A DNA stretch of 34,509 nucleotides from Gammaproteobacteria bacterium. GTDB lineage: Bacteria; Pseudomonadota; Gammaproteobacteria; Steroidobacterales; GCA-2729495. The notes under the pieces are model-generated. The model worked only from the letters and a program-made list of their open reading frames with translations, did no database searches and had not been told where the DNA came from. Position numbers and translations under genes: made by a program. Where the stretch lies: contig JADZBS010000093.1 of the NCBI GenBank assembly GCA_020851975.1, forward strand, positions 1 to 34,509. The letters run 5' to 3'. Each line of letters opens with the position of its first letter. The stretch's first letter is position 1. Shown one piece after another: positions 1-8,418 of this stretch.

Positions 1-918
1 GTCGACCTTCGGCCAGCGCGCGAGGTCGGGCGGCTCGAGTTGCGCTGGGCCGCTGCCGTCGAGCGTGAAATGCACGTGCCGCGTGGCCGCGCAGTTCGGG
101 ATCATGGCGACCGGCTTGGAGGCGGCGTGCGTCGGGTAGTCGAGGATCTTCACGTCGAGCACCGTCGAGAGTCCGCCGAGGCCCTGCGCACCGATGCCGA
201 GCGCGTTGACCTTGTCGTGCAGCTCGATGCGCAGTTCCTCGAGCGGCGTGCGCGGGCCGCGCGCCCTGAGTTCGGCCATGTCGATCGGCTCCATCAGCGC
301 CTCCTTGGCGAGCAGCATGGCCTTCTCCGCCGAGCCGCCGATGCCGATGCCGAGCATCCCGGGCGGGCACCAGCCCGCACCCATCGTGGGCACCGTCTTC
401 ACCACCCAGTCGACCAGCGAGTCGGAGGGGTTGAGCATCACGAACTTCGACTTGTTCTCCGAGCCGCCACCCTTGGCGGCGAGGCTCACCTCGACCTGGT
501 CGCCCGGCACCAGCGAGACGTGGATCACCGCCGGGGTGTTGTCGCGCGTGTTGCGCCGGCTGAAGGCGGGGTCGGCTACCACCGAGGCGCGCAGCGTGTT
601 GTCCGGATGCTGGTAGGCGCGGCGCACACCCTCGTTGATCATCGCCTCCAGGCCGAGCTGCGCGTCCCAGCGCACGTTCATGCCGACCTTGACGAAGGCC
701 ACCACCAGGCCCGTGTCCTGGCAGATCGGGCGGTGACCCTCGGCGCAGAGTCGCGAGTTGGCGAGGATCTGCGCGATGGCGTCCTTGGCCGCGGCCGACT
801 GCTCCAGCTCCCAGGCGCGGCCGAGCGCGGTGACGTAGTCGAGCGGGTGGTAATAGGAGATGTACTGGAGGGCGTCGGCGACGCTGTCGATGAGGTCCTG
901 CTGCCGGATGGTGGTCAT
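1..918 (-). CDS. Class I fumarate hydratase, N-terminal part (cut by window edge)
   Basis: Catalyses the reversible hydration of fumarate to malate in the TCA cycle (cytoplasm) with an oxygen-sensitive [4Fe-4S] cluster. The 306 visible residues start MTTIRQQDLIDSVADAL and stay open to base 1, so the gene continues past the window. The three cluster cysteines are visible in family context: Cys66 in RPICQDTG, Cys184 in GWCPPGM and Cys276 in PNCAATRH. GGGSENKSK near residue 151 is also typical. The frame is already longer than usual separate alpha subunits, which favours the single-chain FumA/FumB type of roughly 500 residues. L-tartrate dehydratase is a related alternative but less likely. It is transcribed away from the EPS genes across a gap of about 250 bp. 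Confidence 0.93.
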   Translation of the reverse strand, partial: MTTIRQQDLIDSVADALQYISYYHPLDYVTALGRAWELEQSAAAKDAIAQILANSRLCAEGHRPICQDTGLVVAFVKVGMNVRWDAQLGLEAMINEGVRRAYQHPDNTLRASVVADPAFSRRNTRDNTPAVIHVSLVPGDQVEVSLAAKGGGSENKSKFVMLNPSDSLVDWVVKTVPTMGAGWCPPGMLGIGIGGSAEKAMLLAKEALMEPIDMAELRARGPRTPLEELRIELHDKVNALGIGAQGLGGLSTVLDVKILDYPTHAASKPVAMIPNCAATRHVHFTLDGSGPAQLEPPDLARWPKVD

Positions 919-1099
919 GGCGATGGCTCGTGGCGGGGGCGCGCTATCTTAGCCGGAGAACGGCATGGCCCGGGACCGGTCACGACCCCGGTGCGAGGGG
1001 ACGCGCAGTCGGCCAGGAGGTGAGGACCTGGCGTGCCCGCGCCTGTGACCGGAGTCGAGGATTCACGGTCTGCAGCGGACTTGCCGCGGGCAGCCCCGA

Positions 1100-1105
1100 T
1101 ATAAT
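1100..1105 (+). promoter_or_regulatory. Candidate sigma-70 -10 box (TATAAT) before the EPS amidotransferase
   Basis: A perfect TATAAT stands out in very GC-rich sequence 65 bases before the amidotransferase ATG. The hexamer 17 bp upstream (GGACTT) is a poor -35, so an activator may be needed. The predicted leader of about 58 nt contains a 6-bp hairpin (arms 1135-1140 and 1144-1149) and the GAGGA ribosome site at 1154-1158. Confidence 0.5.
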
Positions 1106-1169
1106 TCATGCGCGTGCGTACGCGGGCCACCCCTCGTGCCGGCGGCACGTGGTGAGGAAATCCCGCCCG

Positions 1170-3107
1170 ATGTGCGGCATAGCAGGCATCCTGTACACCA
1201 GCGAGCGGCCGCCGGTCACCCGCCGTGATCTCGAGCCGATGGTCGCCGCGCTCGCCACGCGCGGCCCGGATGGCACCGGCTACTACGAGGCACCGGGCAT
1301 CGGGCTCGGCCACGCGCGGCTCAGCATCATCGATCTCGAGGGCGGCAGCCAGCCGATCCACAACGAGACGAAGACGGTGTGGACCGTCTTCAACGGCGAG
1401 ATCTTCAACTACCTGGAGCTGCGCCAGGAACTCGAGGCGCGCGGTCACCGCTTCAGCACCCACACCGACACGGAAGTCATCGTCCACGGCTACGAGGAGT
1501 ACGGCGACGACTTCGTCAGCCGGCTGAACGGGCAGTTCGCGATCGCCGTGTGGGACGAGCCGAAGCGGCGGCTGCTTCTGGTGCGCGACCGGCCCGGCAT
1601 CCTGCCGCTGTACTTCTGCCAGGACGGCGACCGGCTGCTGTTCGGCTCCGAGGTCAAGGCGCTGCTGCCGGCCCTGCGCGAGCGGCCGCGGCTCGCTCCG
1701 GCGGCACTCGACGAACTGATGACGTTCTGGGCGCCCGTGAGCCCGAAGTCGCTGTTCGCGGGCGTGGAGGAAGTGTCGCCGGGCGAGATGCTCATCGTCG
1801 AGAACGGCAGGGCACGGCGACGCTCCTACTGGCAGTGGTCCTTTCCCGTCGACGGCGATTACCTCGGCGGTACCGCGGACTCGCTCGCCGACGAACTCGA
1901 GGCCCTGCTCATCGATGCCACGCGCCTGCGCCTGCGGGCGGACGTGCCGGTCGGGGCCTATCTCTCCGGCGGCCTCGACTCCTCGGGCATCAGCGCGCTC
2001 GTGCGCCACCTCGGTCACCCGGACCTGCGCACGTTTTCCATCCGCTTCGACGACCCGGCGGTGGACGAGGGCGAGCACCAGGAGCGCATGAGTCGCCACC
2101 TCGGCACCCGGCACACCTCGGTGACCTGTCGCCATGGCGACATCGCCGCCATTTTCCCGCGGGTGATCTGGCGCACCGAGGCCCCCGTGCTGCGCACCGC
2201 GCCGGCGCCCATGGCAATCCTGTCCGGCCTGGTCCGCGACAGCGGCTACAAGGTCGTGCTCACCGGTGAGGGAGCCGACGAGGTGCTCGGCGGTTACGAT
2301 CTCTTCAAGGAAGACAAGATCCGCCGGTTCTGGGCGCGCCAGCCGGCGTCCACCTGGCGGCCGCTGCTGCTGCAGCGCCTGTATCCCTACCTCGACCTGA
2401 ACCAGCGCACTGGAGCGGCCTACCTGAAGACGTTCTTCGGTCAGGGGCTCGCCACGCCGGACCTGCCCGGCTTCTCGCACCTGCCGCGCTGGACGACGAC
2501 CGGCAAGACCAGGGATTTTTTCAGCGCCGACCTGCGCGCCCGCCTGGGCGCCGATCCGATGGAAGCCTTGCTCGCCAGCCTGCCGGCGGATTTCACCCGC
2601 TGGCATCCGTTCAATCGGGCGCAGTACCTGGAGGCGCGCACGCTCATGGCCGGCTACCTGCTCAACAGCCAGGGAGACCGCATGCTGATGGCCAATTCCG
2701 TCGAGGGGCGTTTCCCGTTCCTCGATCACCGCGTCATCGAGTTCGCCAACCGGCTGCACCCGCGCTTCAAGATGCGCGGCCTGCAGGAAAAGTACCTGCT
2801 GAAGCGTGCCCTGGCGCGCCACCTGCCGCGGGAAACCGTGGCCCGTTTCAAGCAGCCGTACCGGGCACCGGACATCGCCGCGTTTTTCGCCGGCGGCCAG
2901 CCGCCCGACTATGTCCACGAATGCCTCGGCGAGGCGGCGTTGCGCGAGTCCGGTTACTTCGACGCGCAACGCGTCGGTCACCTGCTGCGCAAGATCGGGC
3001 TCGGCCGGGCCATCGGGTTCAAGGACAACATGGCCTTCCTCGGTATCCTGTCCACGCAGCTGTGGCACCGGGCATTCGTCGCCGGGCGCGGCATGCCGGT
3101 TGCCTGA
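1170..3107 (+). CDS. Asparagine synthase-type glutamine amidotransferase of the EPS locus
   Basis: A 645-residue AsnB-family protein. It has a class II glutamine amidotransferase domain (about residues 2-190) with nucleophile Cys2 in MCGIAGI, exposed after Met removal, plus RGPDG at 31-35 and FNGEIFN at 74-80. A C-terminal ATP-PPase domain carries the P-loop SGGLDSSG at 266-273. The family moves ammonia from glutamine to an acyl-adenylate. In polysaccharide loci such enzymes are thought to amidate sugar or lipid-linked substrates rather than make free asparagine. The ATG at 1170 is chosen because Cys must be residue 2; the frame is open upstream to 930 but that part has no family similarity. 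GAGGA lies 11 bases before the start. First gene of the plus-strand EPS run, 24 bp before the deacetylase. Confidence 0.92.
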   Translation: MCGIAGILYTSERPPVTRRDLEPMVAALATRGPDGTGYYEAPGIGLGHARLSIIDLEGGSQPIHNETKTVWTVFNGEIFNYLELRQELEARGHRFSTHTDTEVIVHGYEEYGDDFVSRLNGQFAIAVWDEPKRRLLLVRDRPGILPLYFCQDGDRLLFGSEVKALLPALRERPRLAPAALDELMTFWAPVSPKSLFAGVEEVSPGEMLIVENGRARRRSYWQWSFPVDGDYLGGTADSLADELEALLIDATRLRLRADVPVGAYLSGGLDSSGISALVRHLGHPDLRTFSIRFDDPAVDEGEHQERMSRHLGTRHTSVTCRHGDIAAIFPRVIWRTEAPVLRTAPAPMAILSGLVRDSGYKVVLTGEGADEVLGGYDLFKEDKIRRFWARQPASTWRPLLLQRLYPYLDLNQRTGAAYLKTFFGQGLATPDLPGFSHLPRWTTTGKTRDFFSADLRARLGADPMEALLASLPADFTRWHPFNRAQYLEARTLMAGYLLNSQGDRMLMANSVEGRFPFLDHRVIEFANRLHPRFKMRGLQEKYLLKRALARHLPRETVARFKQPYRAPDIAAFFAGGQPPDYVHECLGEAALRESGYFDAQRVGHLLRKIGLGRAIGFKDNMAFLGILSTQLWHRAFVAGRGMPVA

Positions 3108-3131
3108 GCCGTCCGCCCGGCCGATGGGAGC

Positions 3132-3992
3132 ATGACTGCCATGAACGGCCTGCAGGGCGCCTTCACCGTCGACGTGGAAGACTACTTCCAGGTCGATGCG
3201 TTCGCCGACTGCATCGATCCCGGTGCCTGGGATGGCTTCACACCACGCGTCACCCGCAACACCCGCGAGTTGCTCGACCTGCTCGACAGCCGCGGCGTGA
3301 AAGGCACGTTCTTCGTGCTGGGCTGGGTCGCCCGGCGCGAGCCCGGCCTGGTTCGCGAGATCGCCGCCCGCGGTCACGAGGTGGCATCCCATGGCATGAG
3401 CCACCAGCGCGTCGTTACCCAGACGCCGGCGGTCTTTCGCGCCGAGACCCGTGACAGCAAGCGCCTGCTGGAGGACCAGGTCCAGGCACCGGTGATCGGC
3501 TACCGGGCGGCGACCTACTCGATCACCCGAGAGTCGCTCTGGGCGCTCGACATCCTGGTCGAGGAAGGCTTTCGCTACGACTCGAGCATCTTTCCGATCC
3601 GCCATGATCGCTACGGCATCCCCGACGCGACGATCCGGCCGCATCGCCTGGTGACACCGCAGGGCCAAGGGCTGGCGGAGTTTCCGCTGAGCGTCGCGCA
3701 TGTCGCGGGGTTGAACCTGCCCGTGTCGGGTGGCGGCTATTTCCGCCTCCTGCCCTACGCCGTCACCGCCTGGGGCCTGCGCCGCGTGCTGGCTGCCGGC
3801 AGGCCCGTGGTGTTCTACCTGCACCCGTGGGAGATCGATCCCGGCCAGCCGCGCGTCGCCGGCGCCCGTCTGCGTTCCCGCTTCCGGCACTACCTCAACC
3901 TGCGCCGCACGCGGGCACGGCTGGAACGGCTGCTCGGCGACTTTCGCTTCGGCACGATGCGCGACTGCCTCGTGGCCGGGAATCTGCTGTGA
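3132..3992 (+). CDS. Polysaccharide deacetylase, PEP-CTERM/XrtA-locus type
   Basis: A 286-residue carbohydrate esterase family 4 (NodB-homology) enzyme, expected to remove N- or O-acetyl groups from the exopolysaccharide. Visible motifs are TVDVEDYFQ (12-20) with the catalytic Asp pair Asp14/Asp17, GTFFVLGW (58-65), the metal-binding SHGMSHQ with His87 and His91, GYRAATYS (123-130), and FYLHPWEID near residue 235. The opening DVEDYFQ and the HPWEID end are characteristic of the subfamily found in exosortase A polysaccharide loci. No signal peptide is visible, so it may act in the cytoplasm or be exported another way. ATG 3132 is used; Met4 at 3141 is an alternative. About 100 bp separate it from the export gene. 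Confidence 0.93.
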   Translation: MTAMNGLQGAFTVDVEDYFQVDAFADCIDPGAWDGFTPRVTRNTRELLDLLDSRGVKGTFFVLGWVARREPGLVREIAARGHEVASHGMSHQRVVTQTPAVFRAETRDSKRLLEDQVQAPVIGYRAATYSITRESLWALDILVEEGFRYDSSIFPIRHDRYGIPDATIRPHRLVTPQGQGLAEFPLSVAHVAGLNLPVSGGGYFRLLPYAVTAWGLRRVLAAGRPVVFYLHPWEIDPGQPRVAGARLRSRFRHYLNLRRTRARLERLLGDFRFGTMRDCLVAGNLL

Positions 3993-4093
3993 CGGCGCTC
4001 GTCCGACGGTGAGACGCCGGGCCCGGTGATGCCGATCGCCGTGGCCTCGGGTAACATGCCGTGGCATCGCCGCAGGTTTGGAGGAGCAGCGCC

Positions 4094-4720
4094 ATGCGCG
4101 TGTCGTTCAAGGGTCTGGTGGCCATGCTGGGGCTCATGACATCCGTGGCCTCGCAGCCAGCCTGGACACAGGATGCGGCACCGCAGGCCGCGCCGGCTGC
4201 ACCTGCGGCAGTGAGCGACGAGAGCTACCTGATTGGTCCGGGCGATACCCTGCAGATCTTCGTCTGGCAGCACCCCGACCTGTCGATGACCATCCCCGTT
4301 CGACCGGACGGGAAGATCTCCACGCCCCTGGTCGACGACATGGTGGCGGTCGGCAAGACGCCCGGCCGGCTGGCAACGGACATCCAGACGCGGCTGGCGG
4401 AATACATCCGCACCCCGCAGGTCAGCGTCATCGTCACCAATCCGGCAGGCGCGTTCGGCCAGGTGAAAGTCATCGGCCAGGTCCGCACGCCGAGCGGGTT
4501 CGCTTATCGCGAGGGGCTGCGGGTGCTCGACGTCGTGCTGCTGGCGGGCGGCGTGACCGAGTTCGCGGCTCCGAACCGCTCGAAACTGATCCGCATGCAG
4601 AACGGCGTGAAGGTCGAGAAGCGCATCCGGATCGGCGACCTGCTGGAAAAGGGTCGCATCGAGGAGAACCTGCTGCTCCAGCCCGGTGACGTCATCGTGG
4701 TGCCGCAGTCCATGTTCTGA
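4094..4720 (+). CDS. Wza-type polysaccharide export protein (polysaccharide biosynthesis/export plus SLBB)
   Basis: A 208-residue periplasmic/outer-membrane export protein. A signal peptide (MRVSFKGLVAMLGLMTSVASQPAWTQ) and an Ala/Pro-rich linker come first. A Poly_export domain follows (about 45-115, beginning YLIGPGDTLQIFVWQHPDLS), then an SLBB domain (about 124-175, VKVIGQVRTPSGFAYREG). The family forms the secretion channel that carries EPS across the periplasm and outer membrane. GGAGGAG at 4080-4086 sits seven bases before the ATG at 4094, which decides this start over an upstream in-frame codon at 4061. Unlike canonical Wza it has no lipobox cysteine and it is short, as in the PEP-CTERM-associated export subfamily, so outer-membrane passage may depend on the porin-like protein downstream. 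Confidence 0.93.
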   Translation: MRVSFKGLVAMLGLMTSVASQPAWTQDAAPQAAPAAPAAVSDESYLIGPGDTLQIFVWQHPDLSMTIPVRPDGKISTPLVDDMVAVGKTPGRLATDIQTRLAEYIRTPQVSVIVTNPAGAFGQVKVIGQVRTPSGFAYREGLRVLDVVLLAGGVTEFAAPNRSKLIRMQNGVKVEKRIRIGDLLEKGRIEENLLLQPGDVIVVPQSMF

Positions 4721-4761
4721 GCGCTGTCGCCACGGTGCCCGCAATCAGAAAGGTCATGATC

Positions 4762-6066
4762 ATGATGTCGAGCCGTGTGCTGCTGTTTCTGGTCCTGCTG
4801 CCGGTGGGCGCCATGGGGCAGGGTCTGGAGTGGGCTGCGGGCGCCGGCCTCGACCACTACGACAACATCGAGTATGCCGCCGATGGCGGCCACACCGAGA
4901 GTGTCGGCAACATCCGGACGGCCGTCCGGTGGGTAGGGGCCTCCGCTCGTCACGACGAGGAGATCGTCGGCTCTGCCACCTACGCGAACTACCTCGACAA
5001 CACTTTCAGCGATGAGTTCATCTGGGACCTGAACGGTGCGGTCAACCTGCACCTCGTTCCAGAGCGCCTCACCTGGCGTTTCGAGGACAACTACGCGCCG
5101 ATCACGGCGAACCAGTTCGAGTCCCCCAACGCCGACAACCGCACCTACGCGAATTACTTCACCACGGGGCCGAGCGTCGTGATCGGTGCCGGACGTTCCA
5201 TCCAGCTCACCCTCGATGGCGAGTACGGTCGCGCGAGCTACGGCGATCTCGCCGAGGAGTCCGACAGCGACGAGGTCACCGTGCGCGCAGCGCTGCAGCG
5301 GCCTACGTCAAACGACACGATCTGGTCGCTGAACGTCGAGTCGAACAGCCTCGATTACGACGCCGAACACGTCGAGGACTACGACAGGAAGCACGGATAC
5401 CTGCGTTTCGAGGGGGTATCGGCCCGCACGCGACTGGAGGCCGATGCGGGCGTCACGCGGCTCGAGTACCTGGGTGACTCCTGGAACCGGCCGCTGGTCC
5501 GGGTCCTCGTCGAGCGCGACCTCGCCCCACGAACGACACTGTCGCTGTTCGGTGGCGCGGAATACAGCAGTGCCGCCAATCGCCTGCGCCGCCGGTCCGA
5601 TCCACCGGCCGGCACGCCGCCGGGCGGGGACGTCGACCTGACGACGCTGCCGGCACCGTTGCGCGAGAAGTACGCCAGCGCGGAGCTGGAGATCGCGGGC
5701 ACCCGGACCACACTGACATTGGGCGCCGACTTCAGCCAGCAGGACTACGAAAGCGACGAGCCACTGAGCGAGCAGCAGACCCGCGAACTGACCCTCGAGC
5801 TGATCAGGGTTCTCAGGCCATCCCTCGAGCTGCTGCTGCAGGTTGCCAGGCGGGATCACGACTTCGAGGCCGCGGTTCGCGAGGACGACGACGAGCGCTA
5901 TGCGGCGATGCTCAGCTGGCGCGTCGGCCGCAAGACGTTCCTGACGGCCGGATATCGGCACATCACCCGCGATTCCACGCTGCCGAGCGCCGAGTACGAG
6001 GTGGACATCGTGAGCCTCGGCTTCTACTACAGCCCGAGCGGGGAGCGCTGGACCTTCAGTCACTGA
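4762..6066 (+). CDS. Outer-membrane beta-barrel protein of the EPS locus
   Basis: About 434 residues with a signal peptide (SSRVLLFLVLLPVGAMGQ) followed by alternating amphipathic beta-strand sequence throughout, rich in Tyr, Arg, Asp and Glu (for example GLDHYDNIEYAADGG and YGRASYGDLAEE), ending near the aromatic sequence ERWTFSH. This fits the putative beta-barrel porin proteins (BBP2-like, PEP-CTERM hypothetical 1-like) that accompany Wza-type proteins in EPS loci. Export of polysaccharide is the likely role, by inference. Start choice: AGAAAGG at 4747-4753 is correctly spaced for ATG 4762 or 4765; a GTG at 4735 and ATG 4756 are in frame but poorly placed. It ends the first EPS run and faces the aldo/keto reductase gene tail to tail. 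Confidence 0.78.
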   Translation: MMSSRVLLFLVLLPVGAMGQGLEWAAGAGLDHYDNIEYAADGGHTESVGNIRTAVRWVGASARHDEEIVGSATYANYLDNTFSDEFIWDLNGAVNLHLVPERLTWRFEDNYAPITANQFESPNADNRTYANYFTTGPSVVIGAGRSIQLTLDGEYGRASYGDLAEESDSDEVTVRAALQRPTSNDTIWSLNVESNSLDYDAEHVEDYDRKHGYLRFEGVSARTRLEADAGVTRLEYLGDSWNRPLVRVLVERDLAPRTTLSLFGGAEYSSAANRLRRRSDPPAGTPPGGDVDLTTLPAPLREKYASAELEIAGTRTTLTLGADFSQQDYESDEPLSEQQTRELTLELIRVLRPSLELLLQVARRDHDFEAAVREDDDERYAAMLSWRVGRKTFLTAGYRHITRDSTLPSAEYEVDIVSLGFYYSPSGERWTFSH

Positions 6067-6099
6067 GGCCGGGACTGGCGGCTGCGGCGACCGGACGTC

Positions 6100-7194
6100 T
6101 CAGGAAAACAGGCGACGCAGGCCATCCTCGAGTCGACCGCGCCGGTTGAAGGCGCGCATCGCGCGCTGGGTCGTTTCGATCCGCTGCAGGGTCTCCGCAG
6201 ACAGCGGCGGGCCCGACACCTGGCCGAAGTTGACCTCCGCCTGCGCCATGGATTTCGTGCCCAGGATGACCGTCGAGGTTTCGGCGAAGGCCAGCGGATA
6301 CCGCGCGGCGCCGAGCAGCATCGACCCGGCCTCCTGCTCGAGGAAACGGAACCGCTCCACGTCGCCCACGAGTGCCGCGATCTGTTGCGGGCTCCACTTG
6401 TGCCGCCGGTCGGCGGGGTCGGGGAAGCGCGAATCGGCGCGGTACTTGCCGGTGAGGAAACCCTCGCGCAGGGTCGAGCGGATGACGATGCCGGGCCGCC
6501 GGCTGCGGATCAGGTCCAGCTTGGCGAGGTAGGGATCGGGTGACAGCAGGTTGAACGGCACCTGGAAGCCGTCGATCTCGGTGCGGGTCAGCACGCGGTG
6601 GATGTCGGCGATCGAGTTCAGGGACACACCGACGAGGCGGGCCTTGCCTGCCTTGCGGACCCGGTAGAGCGCCTCGTAGAGATCCTGTTCGCCTTCACCC
6701 GGGGCCCAGTGCACCTGGTAGAAGTCGACTGCCTCGATGCGCATGCGGCGCAGTTGCTCCTCGAGAGTGCCTTCCAGGCCCGGCTGCTGTCCGGAGTACT
6801 TGGTCGCCACCAGCCAGCGATCACGCCGCCCCGCCAGGAACTCGCCCAGGACGAGTTCCGAATCGCCGTACACCATGGCCGTGTCGACGAAGTTGCAGCC
6901 GAGTTCCTCGGCACGGGCGAGCGCCCGCAAGGCATCCGTCCGCGGCACGGCGCCGTAGGCCTGGCCGCCAATGGCCCAGGCGCCGAAACCGACCTCGGAG
7001 ACTCGCACGCCGCTGCGGCCGAACTCCCGGTAGCGCATGCCGCCGTGCGCACCACTGTCCGGGCTGCTGTCCGGCCCGCTATCGGGATAGGGTCGCCACT
7101 GGCCCATGTTGCGTGATTGCGTGCTTCGCCAGGCCGCCGCGGCCAGCGCCACCGGCAGGGCCACCGCGGCGCCCACGGCCAGGCGGCGATTCAT
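6100..7194 (-). CDS. Membrane-anchored aldo/keto reductase
   Basis: A 364-residue AKR-superfamily NAD(P)H-dependent oxidoreductase. The full catalytic tetrad is visible: Asp104 and Tyr109 in FVDTAMVYG, Lys132 in ATKYSG, and His162 in YQVHW. An N-terminal hydrophobic stretch (MNRRLAVGAAVALPVALAAAAW) is followed by a Pro-Asp-Ser repeat linker (residues 37-48), so the enzyme seems tethered to, or exported through, the inner membrane, which is unusual for a normally cytoplasmic NADPH enzyme. GGAGGA seven bases before the ATG at 7194 fixes this start. It lies 67 bp after the stop of the Ig/FN3 lipoprotein on the same strand, so it may share that transcript and its c-di-GMP riboswitch. Substrate unknown. 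Confidence 0.88.
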   Translation of the reverse strand: MNRRLAVGAAVALPVALAAAAWRSTQSRNMGQWRPYPDSGPDSSPDSGAHGGMRYREFGRSGVRVSEVGFGAWAIGGQAYGAVPRTDALRALARAEELGCNFVDTAMVYGDSELVLGEFLAGRRDRWLVATKYSGQQPGLEGTLEEQLRRMRIEAVDFYQVHWAPGEGEQDLYEALYRVRKAGKARLVGVSLNSIADIHRVLTRTEIDGFQVPFNLLSPDPYLAKLDLIRSRRPGIVIRSTLREGFLTGKYRADSRFPDPADRRHKWSPQQIAALVGDVERFRFLEQEAGSMLLGAARYPLAFAETSTVILGTKSMAQAEVNFGQVSGPPLSAETLQRIETTQRAMRAFNRRGRLEDGLRRLFS

Positions 7195-7261
7195 CGCGGC
7201 TGTCCTCCTGCTGCAACGAGCGCCCCCACGGGCGAGGCCGGCAGGGCCGGTCCGCCCATGC

Positions 7262-8221
7262 TCACGCGATGGTCGTGCTGACGACGTTGGACAGTGCGCT
7301 CTCCAGGCCGTCGCTGTCGTAGGCGCGGATGCCGAAATACCAGGTGCCGCCACTGAGCCCATTGACGACGTGCGAGGTGTTGCCCGTCCCCTGGATGGTC
7401 ACGACCTGGTCGAGATTGCCGGCGCTCGTGCCGTAGTAGATGCGATAACCGGCCAGGTCCGTCAGGGGTGAGCCATCGGCGTTGGTCGTGGGCGGCTGCC
7501 ACATGAGCGTCGCACTGCCGACGACGGCCTGGTTCACGGTGATGGAAAACGCCTGGAGCGATGCACTCAGGCTGCCGTCCGAAACGCTGATGACGATGTT
7601 CGAGTAGGTTCCGGCCTGCGAGGGCGTCCCGGACAGGCGGCCGGTCTGGGTGTTGAATGTCGCCCATGAGGGCCGTGTCTGGATGGAGAACGTCAGCGGG
7701 TTGCCGTCGGGATCGCTGGCCGATGGCTGGAAGACGTAGCTCTGTCCGGCCATGACGCTGGCAGGCGGCGTGCCCGCAATCGTCGGTGCCCGGTTGGGGG
7801 GCGGCTGAGTCACCACGCTGATCGAGAACGCCGGGAGCGACGCGCTCAGGCTGCCGTCCGAGACGCTGACGACGATGTTCGAGTGCGAACCCGCCTGCGT
7901 CGGGGTGCCGGACAGTCTCCCCGTCGTGGTGTCGAAGTTTGCCCAGCCCGGGCGCCCCGAGATCGAGAAGCTCAGCGTGTCGCCGTCGGCATCCGACGCC
8001 GCTGGCTGGAAGACGTAACTCTGCCCGACGGTCGCGCTGCCGGCCGGCGAGCCGGACAACGTCGGTTGGCTGTTTTCGTCGGGCGGCTCCTCCGTGGTCG
8101 GGTCCTCCATCACGTCGGCCCCACCACCGCCACAGCCGGCCAGGGCTGCGGCGAAGAAGAAGGGGATCAGGTACCGGCAGGTCGTTACCCTGCCCTGAAA
8201 GCGGCCGTTGCTGTCATCCAT
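7262..8221 (-). CDS. Exported lipoprotein with two Ig-like (He_PIG) domains and one fibronectin type III domain
   Basis: A 319-residue protein predicted to be a lipoprotein: hydrophobic segment YLIPFFFAAALAGC with lipobox LAGC (27-30) followed by Gly4. Two tandem Ig-like domains (about 53-137 and 146-229) share the pattern GQSYVFQPxASDxDGxxLxFSI...TGRLSGTP...SDGSLSASL typical of putative-Ig (He_PIG, cadherin-like) repeats. A C-terminal FN3 domain spans 233-319. Such proteins are cell-surface or matrix-binding. The start at 8221 (MDDSNGRF) is preceded by GAGGA at 8232-8236; an upstream ATG at 8266 is in frame. It is a paralogue of the 12947-14218 protein: both end in the same kind of FN3 domain (VVGSA...DGSPL.DLAG...GTWYF...SN.VSTTI). 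A c-di-GMP-I riboswitch lies in its leader. Confidence 0.9.
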   Translation of the reverse strand: MDDSNGRFQGRVTTCRYLIPFFFAAALAGCGGGGADVMEDPTTEEPPDENSQPTLSGSPAGSATVGQSYVFQPAASDADGDTLSFSISGRPGWANFDTTTGRLSGTPTQAGSHSNIVVSVSDGSLSASLPAFSISVVTQPPPNRAPTIAGTPPASVMAGQSYVFQPSASDPDGNPLTFSIQTRPSWATFNTQTGRLSGTPSQAGTYSNIVISVSDGSLSASLQAFSITVNQAVVGSATLMWQPPTTNADGSPLTDLAGYRIYYGTSAGNLDQVVTIQGTGNTSHVVNGLSGGTWYFGIRAYDSDGLESALSNVVSTTIA

Positions 8222-8418
8222 GATTGCTCGGTCCTCGTCGTCGTACCCGCCAAGCCGGCGGTCCATCGCACGCGCTCGTGCACGTTCGCAGCCCAGCGGG
8301 CAAGCCGCGGCCGGCAGGGATGCCTATGACGGGAGGACGGATGAGCTACTGGAATGACGCTGCCCACGACGGACGATGGTCCGACATCGGCGAACGCTTC
8401 TGGCAACCCCGCTGTCAT
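8185..8418 (-). other. Possible upstream ORF starting inside the riboswitch aptamer
   Basis: A 77-codon frame opens at the ATG inside the conserved 3' part of the first c-di-GMP aptamer (MTAGLPEAFADVG...). It runs through the leader and stops 36 bases inside the lipoprotein gene, in a different frame. The second riboswitch opens the same first six residues (MTAGLP) directly into its protein. The frame has no recognisable domain and could be chance in GC-rich DNA; translation of it could couple to, or interfere with, the lipoprotein start. Confidence 0.25.

Noticed and set aside
915-4067. A 1050-codon open frame on the minus strand
   Set aside because: It is antisense to the amidotransferase and deacetylase, whose motifs are unmistakable. 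The antisense translation is rich in Arg, His, Gln and Ala with no domains, a usual artefact of GC-rich codon bias.
6063-6103. Terminator-like pairing CTGAG...CTCAG between the porin and reductase genes
   Set aside because: The pairing is short, with a large interrupted loop and no U-run; it could be chance.
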